DNA of 64,000 bases, taken from assembly GCA_038210495.1 (NCBI GenBank), contig JBBQWR010000020.1, positions 1-64,000 of the forward strand, read 5' to 3'. The notes under the pieces are model-generated. The model was not told where the DNA came from. It was given only the letters and a program-made list of their open reading frames with translations, and did not search any database. The stretch comes from JBBQWR01 sp038210495. Lineage in GTDB: Bacteria; Planctomycetota; Planctomycetia; Pirellulales; DATAWG01. This document shows positions 16,931 to 26,561 of this stretch, one piece after another; position 1 is the stretch's first letter; each line of letters opens with the position of its first letter. The position numbers and the translations under genes were made by a program.

Positions 16931-17479
16931 ATGCTAAAAAAGATTCTCATCGGCTTCGTGCTGCTTGTCATCGTATTGCTGATCGTCGTCGCCGTGCAGC
17001 CGAGTGAATTTACCGTGACTCGCTCGACGACAGTCGATGCTCCGCCGGCCACGGTGTTTGAGCAGGTCGATGATTTTCACAAATGGCAGGCCTGGTCGCC
17101 GTGGGCCAAGATGGATCCTGACGCCAAGAATGTTTTCGACGGCCCGGCATCCGGAACTGGGGCCAAGTTCGGCTGGTCCGGCAACGACAAAGTCGGCGAG
17201 GGAAATATGACGATCGTCGAAAGCCATCCGAACGATCTAGTCAAGATCCATCTTGTCTTCGCCAAGCCATTCGCTTCGGAGAATACGACCGAATTCACGT
17301 TCAAGCCCGACGAAAAGCAACAAACGGTCGTGACTTGGACGATGAACGGCAAGAAGAATTTCATCTCCAAAGGCATGTGCCTGTTCATGAACATGGACAA
17401 AATGGTCGGCGGTGATTTCGAGAAAGGACTCGCGTCGATGAAATCCGTCGCGGAAGCGGAGTCGAAGAAATCGCCGTAA
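16931..17479 (+). CDS. SRPBCC-family protein with N-terminal membrane anchor
   Basis: 182 residues. A hydrophobic anchor (MLKKILIGFVLLVIVLLIVV) comes first. A START/Bet v 1-like ligand-binding domain follows (TVDAPPATVFEQVDDFHKWQAWSPW). Later strands are typical of polyketide cyclase-type SRPBCC proteins. Such proteins bind hydrophobic ligands or act on them; the ligand is not inferable. It begins about 65 bp after the MoaD-like gene. Confidence 0.8.
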   Translation: MLKKILIGFVLLVIVLLIVVAVQPSEFTVTRSTTVDAPPATVFEQVDDFHKWQAWSPWAKMDPDAKNVFDGPASGTGAKFGWSGNDKVGEGNMTIVESHPNDLVKIHLVFAKPFASENTTEFTFKPDEKQQTVVTWTMNGKKNFISKGMCLFMNMDKMVGGDFEKGLASMKSVAEAESKKSP

Positions 17480-17559
17480 AGACTGCTTTCGCGATGTGGG
17501 ACGGAGGAATCCGGGAAAACGTCCCTGCCCGCGGAGCAATTTCCGCGTAAACTCACGGC

Positions 17560-18102
17560 ATGGCCGAAGTGCTCCTGCGTCCGAATGTTCGCGTGCTTGT
17601 GGCTGGCATGATCGTGCCGGCGATCTTGGCGACGGTCGGCGTTGCGCTGGGGCTCCTGACGCATGGCCCCGAATGGTTGCGGGTTGTCGGCTGGGTGCTG
17701 GCGGCGATGGGGGGCGTATCGCTCGTGCTGCTAGTTTGGCAAAGCACTCAGCCGCGATTGGCATATCGCGCGGGGCGGCTGTTAATTTACTTGCAATTTG
17801 GGTCGCCGATCCGGCTGCCAATCGAAGTGCTGGAGTGCGCGTTTCTCGGCGCCGGACCGCTGCATATGCCCGGGGGACGAGCCGGATTGAAGTCCGCGAA
17901 TCTGGTGATTCGGCTGGCGGAAAAAGAGCCAACTTGGGCGGCGCGTCCCGTCGTGCCGGCGCTGGGCCGCTGGGCGGATGGTTATATCACGATCCACGGC
18001 GCCTGGTGCGAGCCGCTCACCGTGGAAACCGTGCAGCGCCTCAACAATCGTCTGCACGAATTGAAACAGCAGTGGGCCGGCCAGGGCGGCGAGAGCCCAT
18101 GA
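17560..18102 (+). CDS. Small membrane protein of unknown function
   Basis: 180 residues. Two membrane segments occupy about residues 12-34 and 38-60. The rest is a soluble domain with RAGRLLIYLQFGSPIRLPIE and YITIHGAWCEPLTVETVQRLN, which looks like a PH-like or DUF domain facing the cytoplasm. I do not recognise the family. It overlaps mfnB by 4 bp (ATGA at 18099), so it is cotranscribed with a C1-cofactor gene and may be a companion of it. Confidence 0.65.
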   Translation: MAEVLLRPNVRVLVAGMIVPAILATVGVALGLLTHGPEWLRVVGWVLAAMGGVSLVLLVWQSTQPRLAYRAGRLLIYLQFGSPIRLPIEVLECAFLGAGPLHMPGGRAGLKSANLVIRLAEKEPTWAARPVVPALGRWADGYITIHGAWCEPLTVETVQRLNNRLHELKQQWAGQGGESP

Positions 18103-18821
18103 AGACCCGTCTATTGGTCAGCGTTCGCGACGCCGCCGAAGCCACGATCGCGCTAGAAGCCGGCGTCGATGTGATCGACATCAAAGAGCCCAAGGCGGGC
18201 TCACTGGGAGCGGCCAGCCACCACTCGATCGCGGCCATCGTGCGGACTGTCAATGGAGCTCGACCGCTTAGCGTGGCGCTGGGCGAACTGATCGAGGATA
18301 CGCCGCATCGCGGGGAGATACTCTCTCTAATCCAGTCGGCCGGCGGTGTGTCGTTCGCGAAAATCGGTTTGGCAAACACGATAGCCGTCGATCGCAAAGG
18401 TAACGATTGGCGGAGTCATTGGTTGACCGCGCTGCGGGCGCTTCCCGACTCCGTATCTGGCGTCGCCGTGGTGTACGCCGATTGGAAAACGGCTCGCGCT
18501 CCGGCCCCTCGGGATGTCATTAAGGCCGGTTCGGAGTTCGGTTGCCGAACCATGCTCATCGATACGTTCGACAAACGGCTGCCTGGCCTGTTGCGGCTCT
18601 GGTCGGTTGAAGAAATCACGAATTGCCTGGCGGCGGCGCGCGAGGCGGAAATGCAAGTCGTACTGGCCGGCCGACTGAGCGCGGACGATTTGCCGGCCGT
18701 CCTAGCGTTGGCCCCCGATCTGATCGCCGTGCGAGGAGCCGTCTGTGGCGGAGATCGAGCCGGTTCGCTCGACGCGGTAAAGCTGCGGGACTTTCAGCAA
18801 CGGATGACGTCGGTCATGTAG
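18099..18821 (+). CDS. mfnB: (5-Formylfuran-3-yl)methyl phosphate synthase-like
   Basis: 240 residues. The N-terminal LLVSVRDAAEATIALEAGVD, then DIKEPKAGSLGA, matches MfnB (DUF556). In methanogens and methylotrophs this TIM-barrel enzyme makes the furan precursor of methanofuran from glyceraldehyde 3-phosphate. Lys in DIKEP and in VSFAKIGL are candidate catalytic residues. Planctomycetes are known to carry tetrahydromethanopterin/methanofuran C1 genes. Another such gene, an FhcC-like subunit, lies at 23032. Translation is coupled to the small membrane protein upstream. Confidence 0.8.
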   Translation: MKTRLLVSVRDAAEATIALEAGVDVIDIKEPKAGSLGAASHHSIAAIVRTVNGARPLSVALGELIEDTPHRGEILSLIQSAGGVSFAKIGLANTIAVDRKGNDWRSHWLTALRALPDSVSGVAVVYADWKTARAPAPRDVIKAGSEFGCRTMLIDTFDKRLPGLLRLWSVEEITNCLAAAREAEMQVVLAGRLSADDLPAVLALAPDLIAVRGAVCGGDRAGSLDAVKLRDFQQRMTSVM

Positions 18822-18895
18822 AGCGTTTAAACGATCTGATGAAAACTTTCCGGCTAGCGCGCTCGCAGAGCAACTAATTAATAGACCAATTGGCA

Positions 18896-20233
18896 TCACG
18901 GCGCAAGCGACTTGCCGACATCGGTGCGATACGCGGCCAGCGCGGGCAGATAGCCCACGATCGTGGCTAGCGCAATCAAACCCGGGATCAGCGTCAATTC
19001 GAACGGCGCGAATTCGAGCCAGCCCGTCGAGACCCCCGTGTACTCAACGATGAAAGGTCCCGCGGCCCCGACGAGCAGATGACCGAGCAGCCAACCGATT
19101 GTTCCGCCGCCTAGCGCCAACAAGATCGATTCCAGCAGCACAACGGCCATCACCGTCGTCCGCCGCGCCCCGAGCGATCGCATCACCGCGATCTCGTGCC
19201 GACGCTCGCTCATCGAGTTGTAGATGCTGACCAAAATACTGACGGCCGAGATGATTACGATCAAGATCGTCAGCACGATGAGTACGAGCTGCGCGGGACG
19301 CACGAAGATGCCCGTGAGCACCTCGATCTCGCGAACGGGCTCGATCGCTTGAGCCGTCAGTTCTTTATTGACAGGCGTTGTGATATACGGCGCGAGCGCT
19401 TCGATCGGGTCGTCGCCGATGCTCTTGGTGCGGACGAGGACCGCGGTGACTTCGCGGCGGTTTCCCGGCAGCGGCGTCTTGAGCAATTCGTCGGCGGGCT
19501 CCACTTTGCCGCTTGGCGCGCGAGGATTTCCCGGCGTCTGCGGGTCTTCTTTCGGGGCGTCCTTGGCGTGATCGGGAATCAGAAAAAAGCCCTCGATGTT
19601 GACGAACGCGGCACGGTCGTTGGGCGTGCCGGTCCGCTCGAGTATCCCAGTCACCTTAAACGGCATGTGGACCTCGCCCCCCACGCCGCCGTGCATCGGT
19701 TTGATGTCGCCGCCAATCTTCACATCCAAGCTCTTGGCCACATCGGCGCCAATCACGGCCGTGGCGAAGTCGTTCGATCGATACGCGCCGCCGGACGAGA
19801 ACTTCGATTTCAACAGGTTGGTGAATAGCTCAGGCGGGGCGCCGACGACGCGAAAGGAAACGCGTTCGTCTCCCAAAAAATCGCCGAGGCAGATGGGAAT
19901 CGCCTGATCGACGTAATCCGAGTAGTTCCCTTTCGCGCCGTCCTTACGAGCGCTGGCCGGAAGAAACTCTTCGTAATACTCCCAGGGGATGTTTCCGATG
20001 GGCCGATTCAAGTAATAGACGGCGTTGAGCAACAGATCGAGCCGGCCTCCCTTCGCGCCGATCACGATGTTGTAACCGAGCGAATTCGCCGAGTTGAACG
20101 ACTTTTCGACGATCGTGCCCGAGACGAGCACCGCCACGACCAGCATCACGCCCAGCGCCATCGACATGGCCGTGAGCGACGAGGAGAGCGCCCGCTGCTG
20201 AATACTGCGCCAAGCGATTTTCCAAAGCGACAT
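18896..20233 (-). CDS. ABC transporter permease (MacB/FtsX-type)
   Basis: 445 residues from ATG 20233 (MSLWKIAWRSIQQRALSSSL); the 17 upstream codons look non-coding. A first membrane helix (MSMALGVMLVVAVLVSG) is followed by a large extracytoplasmic domain (about residues 45-290). Three C-terminal helices follow, including the FtsX motif NSMSERRHEIAVMRSLGA. The layout fits MacB/LolC-type exporters that extract lipoproteins or move substrates out of the inner membrane. The ATPase is encoded upstream on the same strand (20384-21067), a 150-bp gap away. The substrate is unknown. Confidence 0.85.
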   Translation of the reverse strand: MSLWKIAWRSIQQRALSSSLTAMSMALGVMLVVAVLVSGTIVEKSFNSANSLGYNIVIGAKGGRLDLLLNAVYYLNRPIGNIPWEYYEEFLPASARKDGAKGNYSDYVDQAIPICLGDFLGDERVSFRVVGAPPELFTNLLKSKFSSGGAYRSNDFATAVIGADVAKSLDVKIGGDIKPMHGGVGGEVHMPFKVTGILERTGTPNDRAAFVNIEGFFLIPDHAKDAPKEDPQTPGNPRAPSGKVEPADELLKTPLPGNRREVTAVLVRTKSIGDDPIEALAPYITTPVNKELTAQAIEPVREIEVLTGIFVRPAQLVLIVLTILIVIISAVSILVSIYNSMSERRHEIAVMRSLGARRTTVMAVVLLESILLALGGGTIGWLLGHLLVGAAGPFIVEYTGVSTGWLEFAPFELTLIPGLIALATIVGYLPALAAYRTDVGKSLAP

Positions 20234-20383
20234 AGTAAGGCAAAGTCGGGAGACGGGAGATGGGAGTCGGGAGTGACGAGGCACGCGAAGCGTGCGCTTG
20301 GCGAGCGGGGAGCGTTAGCTACCTGTCCTAGAGTTCAAACGACGATAATTCTAAAACGCGCGCCACGCATGCGCCACGGCATT

Positions 20384-21067
20384 TTAAATAGCGACCGCCG
20401 CTCCGCCGACGGCTCGGTTGAATTGTTCCAAGTTCTCCACTCGATCGAACTGCCGCGCCACTTCCGGCGTATGCGTCACGAGCAGTAAGGCGATATTCTC
20501 TTCGCGGCACGTCTGACGAATCAGGTCGATGATCTGCTGTTGATGCCGGGCGTCGACATTGGCCGTGGGCTCGTCCGCCAGTAGCAGCTTCGGCCGGTTC
20601 GCCAGCGCTCTGGCCACGGCCACCCGCTGCTGCTCGCCGACCGATAGCATCGACGGCTTGTGCGTGAGCCGATGCCCTAGGCCGACGCGATCGAGCAGAT
20701 GTCGGGCTCGGGCAGTATCGGGCCGCCCCGTGGCGAAGGCCATTCCGAGCAGCACGTTTTCGAGCGCCGAAAAACCGGACAGCAAATTGAACGTCTGGAA
20801 AACGTACCCGAGCTTGTCCGCTCGAAAGCGGTCGCGAGCCGCCTCGGCTAAACGGCCGATGTTCAGACCGTCGATCTCAACGGATCCCTCGTCCGCGCGG
20901 GAGATGCCGGCGATGATATGCAGCAAAGTCGTCTTGCCGCAGCCGCTTCGGCCGACGAGCACGACTTGCTCGCCGGCGGCCGCTGCGAAGTGCGCGATAT
21001 CCAGAATCGGGAGCGGCTCGCCACTCGGCTCGACGAACGATTTTTTGACGTTTTGCAGTCGCAGCAT
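20384..21067 (-). CDS. ABC transporter ATP-binding protein (LolD/MacB-type)
   Basis: 227 residues, one nucleotide-binding domain. Walker A is GRSGCGKTTLL (near residue 40), the signature LSVGEQQRVAVARAL (near 140), and Walker B LLLADEPTANVD. The C-terminus has the H-loop VTHTPEVARQFD. It pairs with the permease downstream and should power it from the cytoplasm. The closest family guess is LolD or MacB-N. It is divergent from pckA. Confidence 0.9.
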   Translation of the reverse strand: MLRLQNVKKSFVEPSGEPLPILDIAHFAAAAGEQVVLVGRSGCGKTTLLHIIAGISRADEGSVEIDGLNIGRLAEAARDRFRADKLGYVFQTFNLLSGFSALENVLLGMAFATGRPDTARARHLLDRVGLGHRLTHKPSMLSVGEQQRVAVARALANRPKLLLADEPTANVDARHQQQIIDLIRQTCREENIALLLVTHTPEVARQFDRVENLEQFNRAVGGAAVAI

Positions 21068-21420
21068 TTAACGAACGATTGCGGAGGAAACGAATGGGGG
21101 CGCGAGACGAATTTCAGTTAGTGGGAACTAATTCGGATGGTAGCAGTTTGCAATTCCATTGCAATTGGCCCTGGGCGAGTCAGCGTGGGCCAACGGAGCC
21201 TTGCCGAGGCTTTGAGTTTTTGGTGGTTTTGAATCGAGGACAGGGGGCTTACGCCGCCCCGATCGCCATTGTTGGTACGCGGCACGGCGCGGCTTGGTTC
21301 GGCCCGATTAGGGTTACCAAGTCGCGGACGTGCTTTATAATTGGGGCGACAAAACCCTTGGGCGGCGGCCGGCGGACTGTCGCTCAGTATTGAACCCTTG
21401 AACTCCTACGCCAAGTCCCC
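21068..21420. other. Divergent promoter region between ABC ATPase and pckA
   Basis: About 350 bases with no credible gene. It must hold the start signals for both divergent genes. A stretch (21190-21230) rich in GCC/GAGG/TTTG repeats is present, but I see no strong inverted repeat with a T-run and no riboswitch. Confidence 0.45.
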
Positions 21421-22998
21421 ATGTCCTTTGACCTGAAGCAATACGAGATTACTGTCGCATCGGTCATTCGCAACGCTCCGCCCGCGAGGCTCTACGAAGA
21501 CGCGATCAAGTTCGAGCACGCGGCTGTCATTGCCGGGGGCTCGATCACCGTGCGATCGGGCGCCAAAACGGGCCGCAGTCCGCTCGACAAACGGATCGTC
21601 GATCATCCCAGCAGCAGTGGCCAAATCTGGTGGGGCGCCGTCAATATCAAGCTCGGCGAAGACATTTTTATCATCAATCGCCAACGGGCGATCGATTACC
21701 TCAACACGCGCGACACGATCTACGTGCTCGACGGCTATGCCGGCTGGGACCTGCGGCATCGGCTGAAGATTCGCGTGATCTGCGCCCGAGCGTACCACGC
21801 TCTGTTCATGCGCAATATGTTGCTGCGGCCGACGGACGAGGAACTGGCCGACTTCGGCGAGCCCGACTATGTGATCTTCAACGCGGGCCAGTTTCCGGCC
21901 AACCCGCATACGCATCAGATGACGTCGCGAACCAGCATCGATCTGAGCCTTGAGCGGCGCGAGTATGTCATCCTCGGAACGGAGTACGCCGGCGAAATGA
22001 AGAAGGGCATTTTCACGCTCATGCACTACATGCTGCCGCAGCGCGGCGTGCTATCGATGCACTGCTCGGCGAACGAGGGGGATCGAGGCGATGTCTCGCT
22101 GTTCTTCGGGCTATCGGGCACCGGCAAGACGACGCTGTCGGCCGACCCGCGGCGGCGGCTGATCGGCGACGACGAACATGGCTGGAGCGACGACGGCGTG
22201 TTCAATATAGAGGGGGGCTGCTACGCCAAGTGCATCAATCTTTCGTCCGAGAAAGAGCCGGAGATATTTCAGGCCATCCGATTCGGCACTGTGCTGGAAA
22301 ATACCGTGTACGACGAACAGACACGGAAGGTCGACTTCGCCAGCGCGGCGATCACGGAGAACACGCGAGCCGCCTATCCGATCGAATACATTCCCAACGC
22401 CAAGATTCCCTGTATCGGCGGCCATCCGCGGAATATCATTTTCCTCACCTGCGATGCCACGGGCGTGCTGCCCCCGGTGAGCAAGTTGACCCCGGCGCAG
22501 GCGATGTACCACTTCATTAGCGGCTACACGGCCCGGGTCGCCGGCACGGAGATGGGCGTGAAGGAACCGCAGCCCGCTTTCTCGGCCTGTTTCAGCGCGG
22601 CGTTTTTGGTGCGGCATCCGACGGTCTATGCCGAGATGCTCGCCACCAAATTGCGCAAACACGGCGCACAAACGTGGCTCGTCAATACGGGTTGGTCGGG
22701 CGGCTCGTACGGCGTCGGCTCGCGAATGAGTCTTGCGCACACCCGGGCGATCATCGACGCGATTCACGATGGCTCGCTGGCCGAGATACCGACGACGGTC
22801 GATCCGGTATTTGGCTTGGCGATTCCGGCCCGCTGCCCCGGCGTGCCCGATTCGATGCTCGTGCCGGAACGAACTTGGCCCGGCGCGGCCGCCTACCATC
22901 AAGCCGCCAAGAAGCTCGCGGGACTGTTCCAGCAAAATTTCACGAAGTACGCCGACCAGGCCAGCGATGAGATCAAATTGGCGGGGCCGAAAGCGTAA
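21421..22998 (+). CDS. pckA: Phosphoenolpyruvate carboxykinase (ATP)
   Basis: 525 residues, the usual length for the ATP type. The P-loop is GLSGTGKTTLSADP (about residues 230-243), followed by LIGDDEHGWSDDGVFNIEGG and the metal/substrate segment NTGWSGGSYGVGSRM. The N-terminal SGAKTGRSPLDKRIV is typical. The enzyme decarboxylates oxaloacetate to phosphoenolpyruvate using ATP, in gluconeogenesis. It is followed by the GTG-started FhcC-like gene 33 bp later. No operator was identified. Confidence 0.97.
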   Translation: MSFDLKQYEITVASVIRNAPPARLYEDAIKFEHAAVIAGGSITVRSGAKTGRSPLDKRIVDHPSSSGQIWWGAVNIKLGEDIFIINRQRAIDYLNTRDTIYVLDGYAGWDLRHRLKIRVICARAYHALFMRNMLLRPTDEELADFGEPDYVIFNAGQFPANPHTHQMTSRTSIDLSLERREYVILGTEYAGEMKKGIFTLMHYMLPQRGVLSMHCSANEGDRGDVSLFFGLSGTGKTTLSADPRRRLIGDDEHGWSDDGVFNIEGGCYAKCINLSSEKEPEIFQAIRFGTVLENTVYDEQTRKVDFASAAITENTRAAYPIEYIPNAKIPCIGGHPRNIIFLTCDATGVLPPVSKLTPAQAMYHFISGYTARVAGTEMGVKEPQPAFSACFSAAFLVRHPTVYAEMLATKLRKHGAQTWLVNTGWSGGSYGVGSRMSLAHTRAIIDAIHDGSLAEIPTTVDPVFGLAIPARCPGVPDSMLVPERTWPGAAAYHQAAKKLAGLFQQNFTKYADQASDEIKLAGPKA

Positions 22999-23031
22999 CG
23001 CAAATTTAAAACAATCCATACGGGTCAAGCC

Positions 23032-23859
23032 GTGACGCTAACCATCGAGCCCCGGCGCGATCTCAAGCTGCCGACCGATCTGGCGGGTATCGTTCCCGAC
23101 TGGACGCGCGAGCGAACGCTCGCCGAGATCGAACGACTTGCGATCTGGCACGGCAATCGACAATATCCGCTTGCCGAGTTGTTCGAGGTCGCCGGCGATC
23201 CGCGAGATGGTGATATTGAGCTTTCCGGTGATTTTTCAGCCGCGCATCATATTGGCGCTCAAATGACGACGGGAAGCATTTGCGTGATTGGCTCCGCCGG
23301 CCAGTTTGTCGGCGCGGAAATGTCGGGGGGCAATATCCGCGTTGACGGCGACGCCGGCGATTGGGCCGGCGTGCAGATCGGCGGAGGGCGAATTCAGATT
23401 GGCGGCAGCGCGGGAGACAGCCTGGGCGCCGCGTTTCCCGGCAGCCATCGCGGCATGAGGGGGGGCGAAATTTTCGTGGAGGGCGGAGCGGGTCACGAAG
23501 TCGGCCGCGCCATGCGACGTGGATTCATCGCGGTCGGCGGCTCGGTCGGCGAGTCTCTGGGCAAAGACATGCTGGCGGGCACAATCCTCGCGCTGGGCCC
23601 ATGCGGCCTCGGCGTCGGCCATCAAATGCGCCGCGGCACGATCGGACTGCTCGGCGATCCGGTCGGTTCGCCGCCAAACTTCTCGCCGCTGACTTTCCGC
23701 CGCGGCGCCACTCATTGTCCGCCGTTCATGCGGGTCCTGCTGAGTTATCTCGATTGCGCCGGTTTCTCGGCGGGCGCCGACCTCATCGACGCCCGTCTCA
23801 CGATCTTTCACGGCGACCTCTTGCAACTCGGCAAAGGCGAAATCTTAGCGAGGCTTTAA
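23032..23859 (+). CDS. fhcC: Formylmethanofuran dehydrogenase subunit C-like protein
   Basis: 275 residues, starting with GTG 23032, 33 bp after pckA. A long GxGxG-type right-handed beta-helix is evident (repeats GAQMTTGSICVIGSAGQFVG, GAEMSGGNIRVDGDAG, GRAMRRGFIAVGGSVGESLG). A domain of this type occurs in FwdC/FhcC and in glutamate synthase. The stand-alone size and the HCPPFMRVLLSY tail favour FhcC, part of the formyltransferase/hydrolase complex of C1 metabolism. The other Fhc subunits are not in the window, so either they lie elsewhere or this is a lone copy. Its end faces the NRPS gene (convergent, 68-bp gap). Confidence 0.75.
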   Translation: MTLTIEPRRDLKLPTDLAGIVPDWTRERTLAEIERLAIWHGNRQYPLAELFEVAGDPRDGDIELSGDFSAAHHIGAQMTTGSICVIGSAGQFVGAEMSGGNIRVDGDAGDWAGVQIGGGRIQIGGSAGDSLGAAFPGSHRGMRGGEIFVEGGAGHEVGRAMRRGFIAVGGSVGESLGKDMLAGTILALGPCGLGVGHQMRRGTIGLLGDPVGSPPNFSPLTFRRGATHCPPFMRVLLSYLDCAGFSAGADLIDARLTIFHGDLLQLGKGEILARL

Positions 23860-23927
23860 CTGCGGGAGGTCGGAACTTGTTCTCCGCTCTCGAAGCTTCG
23901 CGATGCCGCACGCCAATCGATAAGAGC

Positions 23928-26528
23928 CTATCCGAGAACCGTCTGAGGAGAGGGCGCCAGTACTCGATCGAGCTGCCGCTGAATTTGTTGAGCCAGCACA
24001 TCGACATTCGGCTTGGCAAAAATTGTGGCGTGATCGCCGGGCGTCCAAATGACCGGGGTTTCCGGATCGACGAGCTTGCGCAGCCGCCATTCTTGGGGAC
24101 TCCGATCCAACCATTGTTTGATCGGATGCGGTAGTATCGTCGCGCGAATGATCACCGTTGGCCCCAAATAAGCTCCCGCCCGGTGGGCGTTTAGGGCTCG
24201 ACGATGGGCGGCGATCATAGCCGCGTGGGGAGGAATCGCCTTGAGAGGGCCGCCAGTCAATCGGGCGACCAGCGAGGATTGCCACCGCCACGCTCGCTTG
24301 AATGCTTCATTGCCCCAATGAATCAATGGCGGCCGGCCCCGCGCCGGGGCGTCAATGAGAATCAACAGCGAGACGATTTCACCGGCCGTCGTCAGCCGCT
24401 TGGCCATCTCTTGCGCCACGGCGCCACCGATCGAATAACCCGAAAGCAAATAGGGTCCTCGCGGTTGCGCCTCGCGAACCTGGGCGATGTAGTAATCGGC
24501 GATCTCGGCAATCGTGTCGTGCGGCGGGTCCTGGCCGTCGACACCCGCCGGCGTGAGCGCATATACGGGTTGCCCCATGTCCAATCGGCTCGCCAAAGCT
24601 CGGACTGTCATGAGATCGCCGTGGATGCACGGAGCAAAAAAGAGAATCGGTCGATCGTCACCGAGTTGAATTGCGATCGCCGTTTGCCGCCTCAGTGGCG
24701 CCGTATCGCTCCGCAGCAGCCGCGCGAGGGTCGAGATCGTCGGATGTTGCACCAAATCCACGAGCTGCAGCGACGTGTCGAACTCTTTGTCGACGTGCGT
24801 CAAAAGCACCACGGCCAAGAGCGAATCGCCGCCGAGCATGAAGAAATCGTCGTCGACGTCGATATCCGGTAAATCGAGGATGTGCCGCCAAATGTCGAGC
24901 AAACGCCGCTCGATATCGTTCCGCGCGGCCATGACGGGGCGCTCGGGTGGCGTCAGTGCAAGCGCTTCGGCGTCGAGCGACTTGCGATCGACCTTGCCGT
25001 TGTGCGAAAGAGGTAATTTGTCGCGTGCCAAAATCCGACTCGGCAGCATGTAGGCGGGCAGTTTGATTGCCAAATATTCTCGTAAGGACCGTTCAACTTC
25101 GGGAAACGATTTTTGCGAGGATGAAGTCGTGGTCGGGTCGTCGGTCAATTCAAACCTCTCGTTCGGAACCACGAAGGCAACCACCCGGCGCCGGCCGTGG
25201 CTGTCGCGCGGGGCGACCACCGCGACATCGCGGACGCCAGGATGCCGCGCTATTGTCGATTCGATCTCGCCCAATTCGACCCGATTGCCGTTGATCTTGA
25301 CTTGATTGTCGATCCGCCCGAGGAACTCGATGTTACCGTCGGGCATCCACCGGCCCAAGTCGCCCGTTCGATAGAGTCTTGCGCCCGGCTCGCTCGAAAA
25401 CGGATCGGCGATGAACCGTTCGCTTGTCAAGTCCGCGCGATTGAGATAGCCACGACCGACGCCGATGCCACCACAATACTGTTCGCCCGGAGTTCCCACG
25501 GGGCACGGATTCAGATCGTCGTCGAGCACGTGGAGCGTTTGATTGCGCAGCGGACGACCATAGGGAATGCTCGGCCAAGCCGGGTCGACTTTCTCGATCG
25601 GATAAACGGCCGACCAGATCGACACCTCCGTCGGACCGCCGAGACTGACGACGGAGGTGGTTGGACTGAGGCGAAGTATTCGATCGGGAAGCGAAACGGG
25701 AATCCAATCTCCACTGAGCATCGCCAGTCGAAGCGATCGCAAGGCGGCTGAACCGGTCGCCTCGGCGTGAGCCACCAGCATTTCCATGAGCGCCGGGACC
25801 GCATTCCATATCGTGACCCGATGGCGAAGAACGAGCTCCGCCCAAGCGGCCGGTTCGCGGTGCGAACCGGCGTCGGGCAGTACGATCGCGCCTCCAGCCC
25901 CGAGTACTCCGAACACGTCGTACACCGAGAGATCGAAAGCGAATGATGACAGGGCGAGCACTCGATCGCCGGGGCCGACCACAAAACGCTCGTTGATGTC
26001 CTCGAGCGTGTTGAGCACCGCCGCATGGTGGATCATCGCTCCCTTGGGCTGACCGGTCGATCCCGATGTGTAGATCAAATACGCCAAATCTTGGGGGCCG
26101 CAGCGCGGGGGAAGATTTTCGATCTCGGCCGAAATCTCCGCGTCATCGGCGGACGCGCACAATCGAGCCATCCCAGGCAAAGCGTCCGGCAGCGCCGCTG
26201 AATCGTTGGCCAACAGCACCGTAGCCCGGGTTTCGCCGAGCATGAAGCTCAATCGCTCGCTCGGATAGCCGGGATCGAGCGACACGTACGCGGCCCCTGC
26301 TTTGGCGACTGCCAACAAATGAACGATCGTGTCGAGCGTTCGCTCGGCCCAAACGGCGACGAATTGACCGGGACCGGTTCCTTGAGCGACCAATCGCCGC
26401 GCGAGCACGTTGGCTCGTCGATTCAACTCGCCGTAGGTCAGCGAGCGCCCGCCGCAAACGACGGCCAGCGCTTCAGGCGCCGCTCGGGCTCTCGCTTCGA
26501 ATCCGTGGTGAATTAGACTTCCGGGCAT
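23928..26528 (-). CDS. Single-module NRPS: A-PCP-TE, predicted cysteine-activating
   Basis: 866 residues from ATG 26528; an upstream GTG (26561) is also possible. Domains are adenylation (about 10-540), peptidyl carrier (about 550-630) and type I thioesterase (about 650-860). Visible motifs include A3 YLIYTSGSTGQPKG (near 150), A4 FAFDLSVYDVF, A8-like YRTGDLGRWMPDG, A10 LPLSHNGKVDRKSL, carrier FFMLGGDSLLAV (Ser near 567) and thioesterase GYSIGG (near 698). No condensation domain is present. My hand alignment to the GrsA pocket gives D-L-Y-N-M-S-L-I-W, one change from the cysteine code I remember (DLYNLSLIW). It may load Cys and release it as thioester, ester or a small product, or act with partners elsewhere. 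Confidence 0.8.
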   Translation of the reverse strand: MPGSLIHHGFEARARAAPEALAVVCGGRSLTYGELNRRANVLARRLVAQGTGPGQFVAVWAERTLDTIVHLLAVAKAGAAYVSLDPGYPSERLSFMLGETRATVLLANDSAALPDALPGMARLCASADDAEISAEIENLPPRCGPQDLAYLIYTSGSTGQPKGAMIHHAAVLNTLEDINERFVVGPGDRVLALSSFAFDLSVYDVFGVLGAGGAIVLPDAGSHREPAAWAELVLRHRVTIWNAVPALMEMLVAHAEATGSAALRSLRLAMLSGDWIPVSLPDRILRLSPTTSVVSLGGPTEVSIWSAVYPIEKVDPAWPSIPYGRPLRNQTLHVLDDDLNPCPVGTPGEQYCGGIGVGRGYLNRADLTSERFIADPFSSEPGARLYRTGDLGRWMPDGNIEFLGRIDNQVKINGNRVELGEIESTIARHPGVRDVAVVAPRDSHGRRRVVAFVVPNERFELTDDPTTTSSSQKSFPEVERSLREYLAIKLPAYMLPSRILARDKLPLSHNGKVDRKSLDAEALALTPPERPVMAARNDIERRLLDIWRHILDLPDIDVDDDFFMLGGDSLLAVVLLTHVDKEFDTSLQLVDLVQHPTISTLARLLRSDTAPLRRQTAIAIQLGDDRPILFFAPCIHGDLMTVRALASRLDMGQPVYALTPAGVDGQDPPHDTIAEIADYYIAQVREAQPRGPYLLSGYSIGGAVAQEMAKRLTTAGEIVSLLILIDAPARGRPPLIHWGNEAFKRAWRWQSSLVARLTGGPLKAIPPHAAMIAAHRRALNAHRAGAYLGPTVIIRATILPHPIKQWLDRSPQEWRLRKLVDPETPVIWTPGDHATIFAKPNVDVLAQQIQRQLDRVLAPSPQTVLG

Positions 26529-26561
26529 CGCCAGTTTTCGATCGAAGGAATTTGCAACCAC

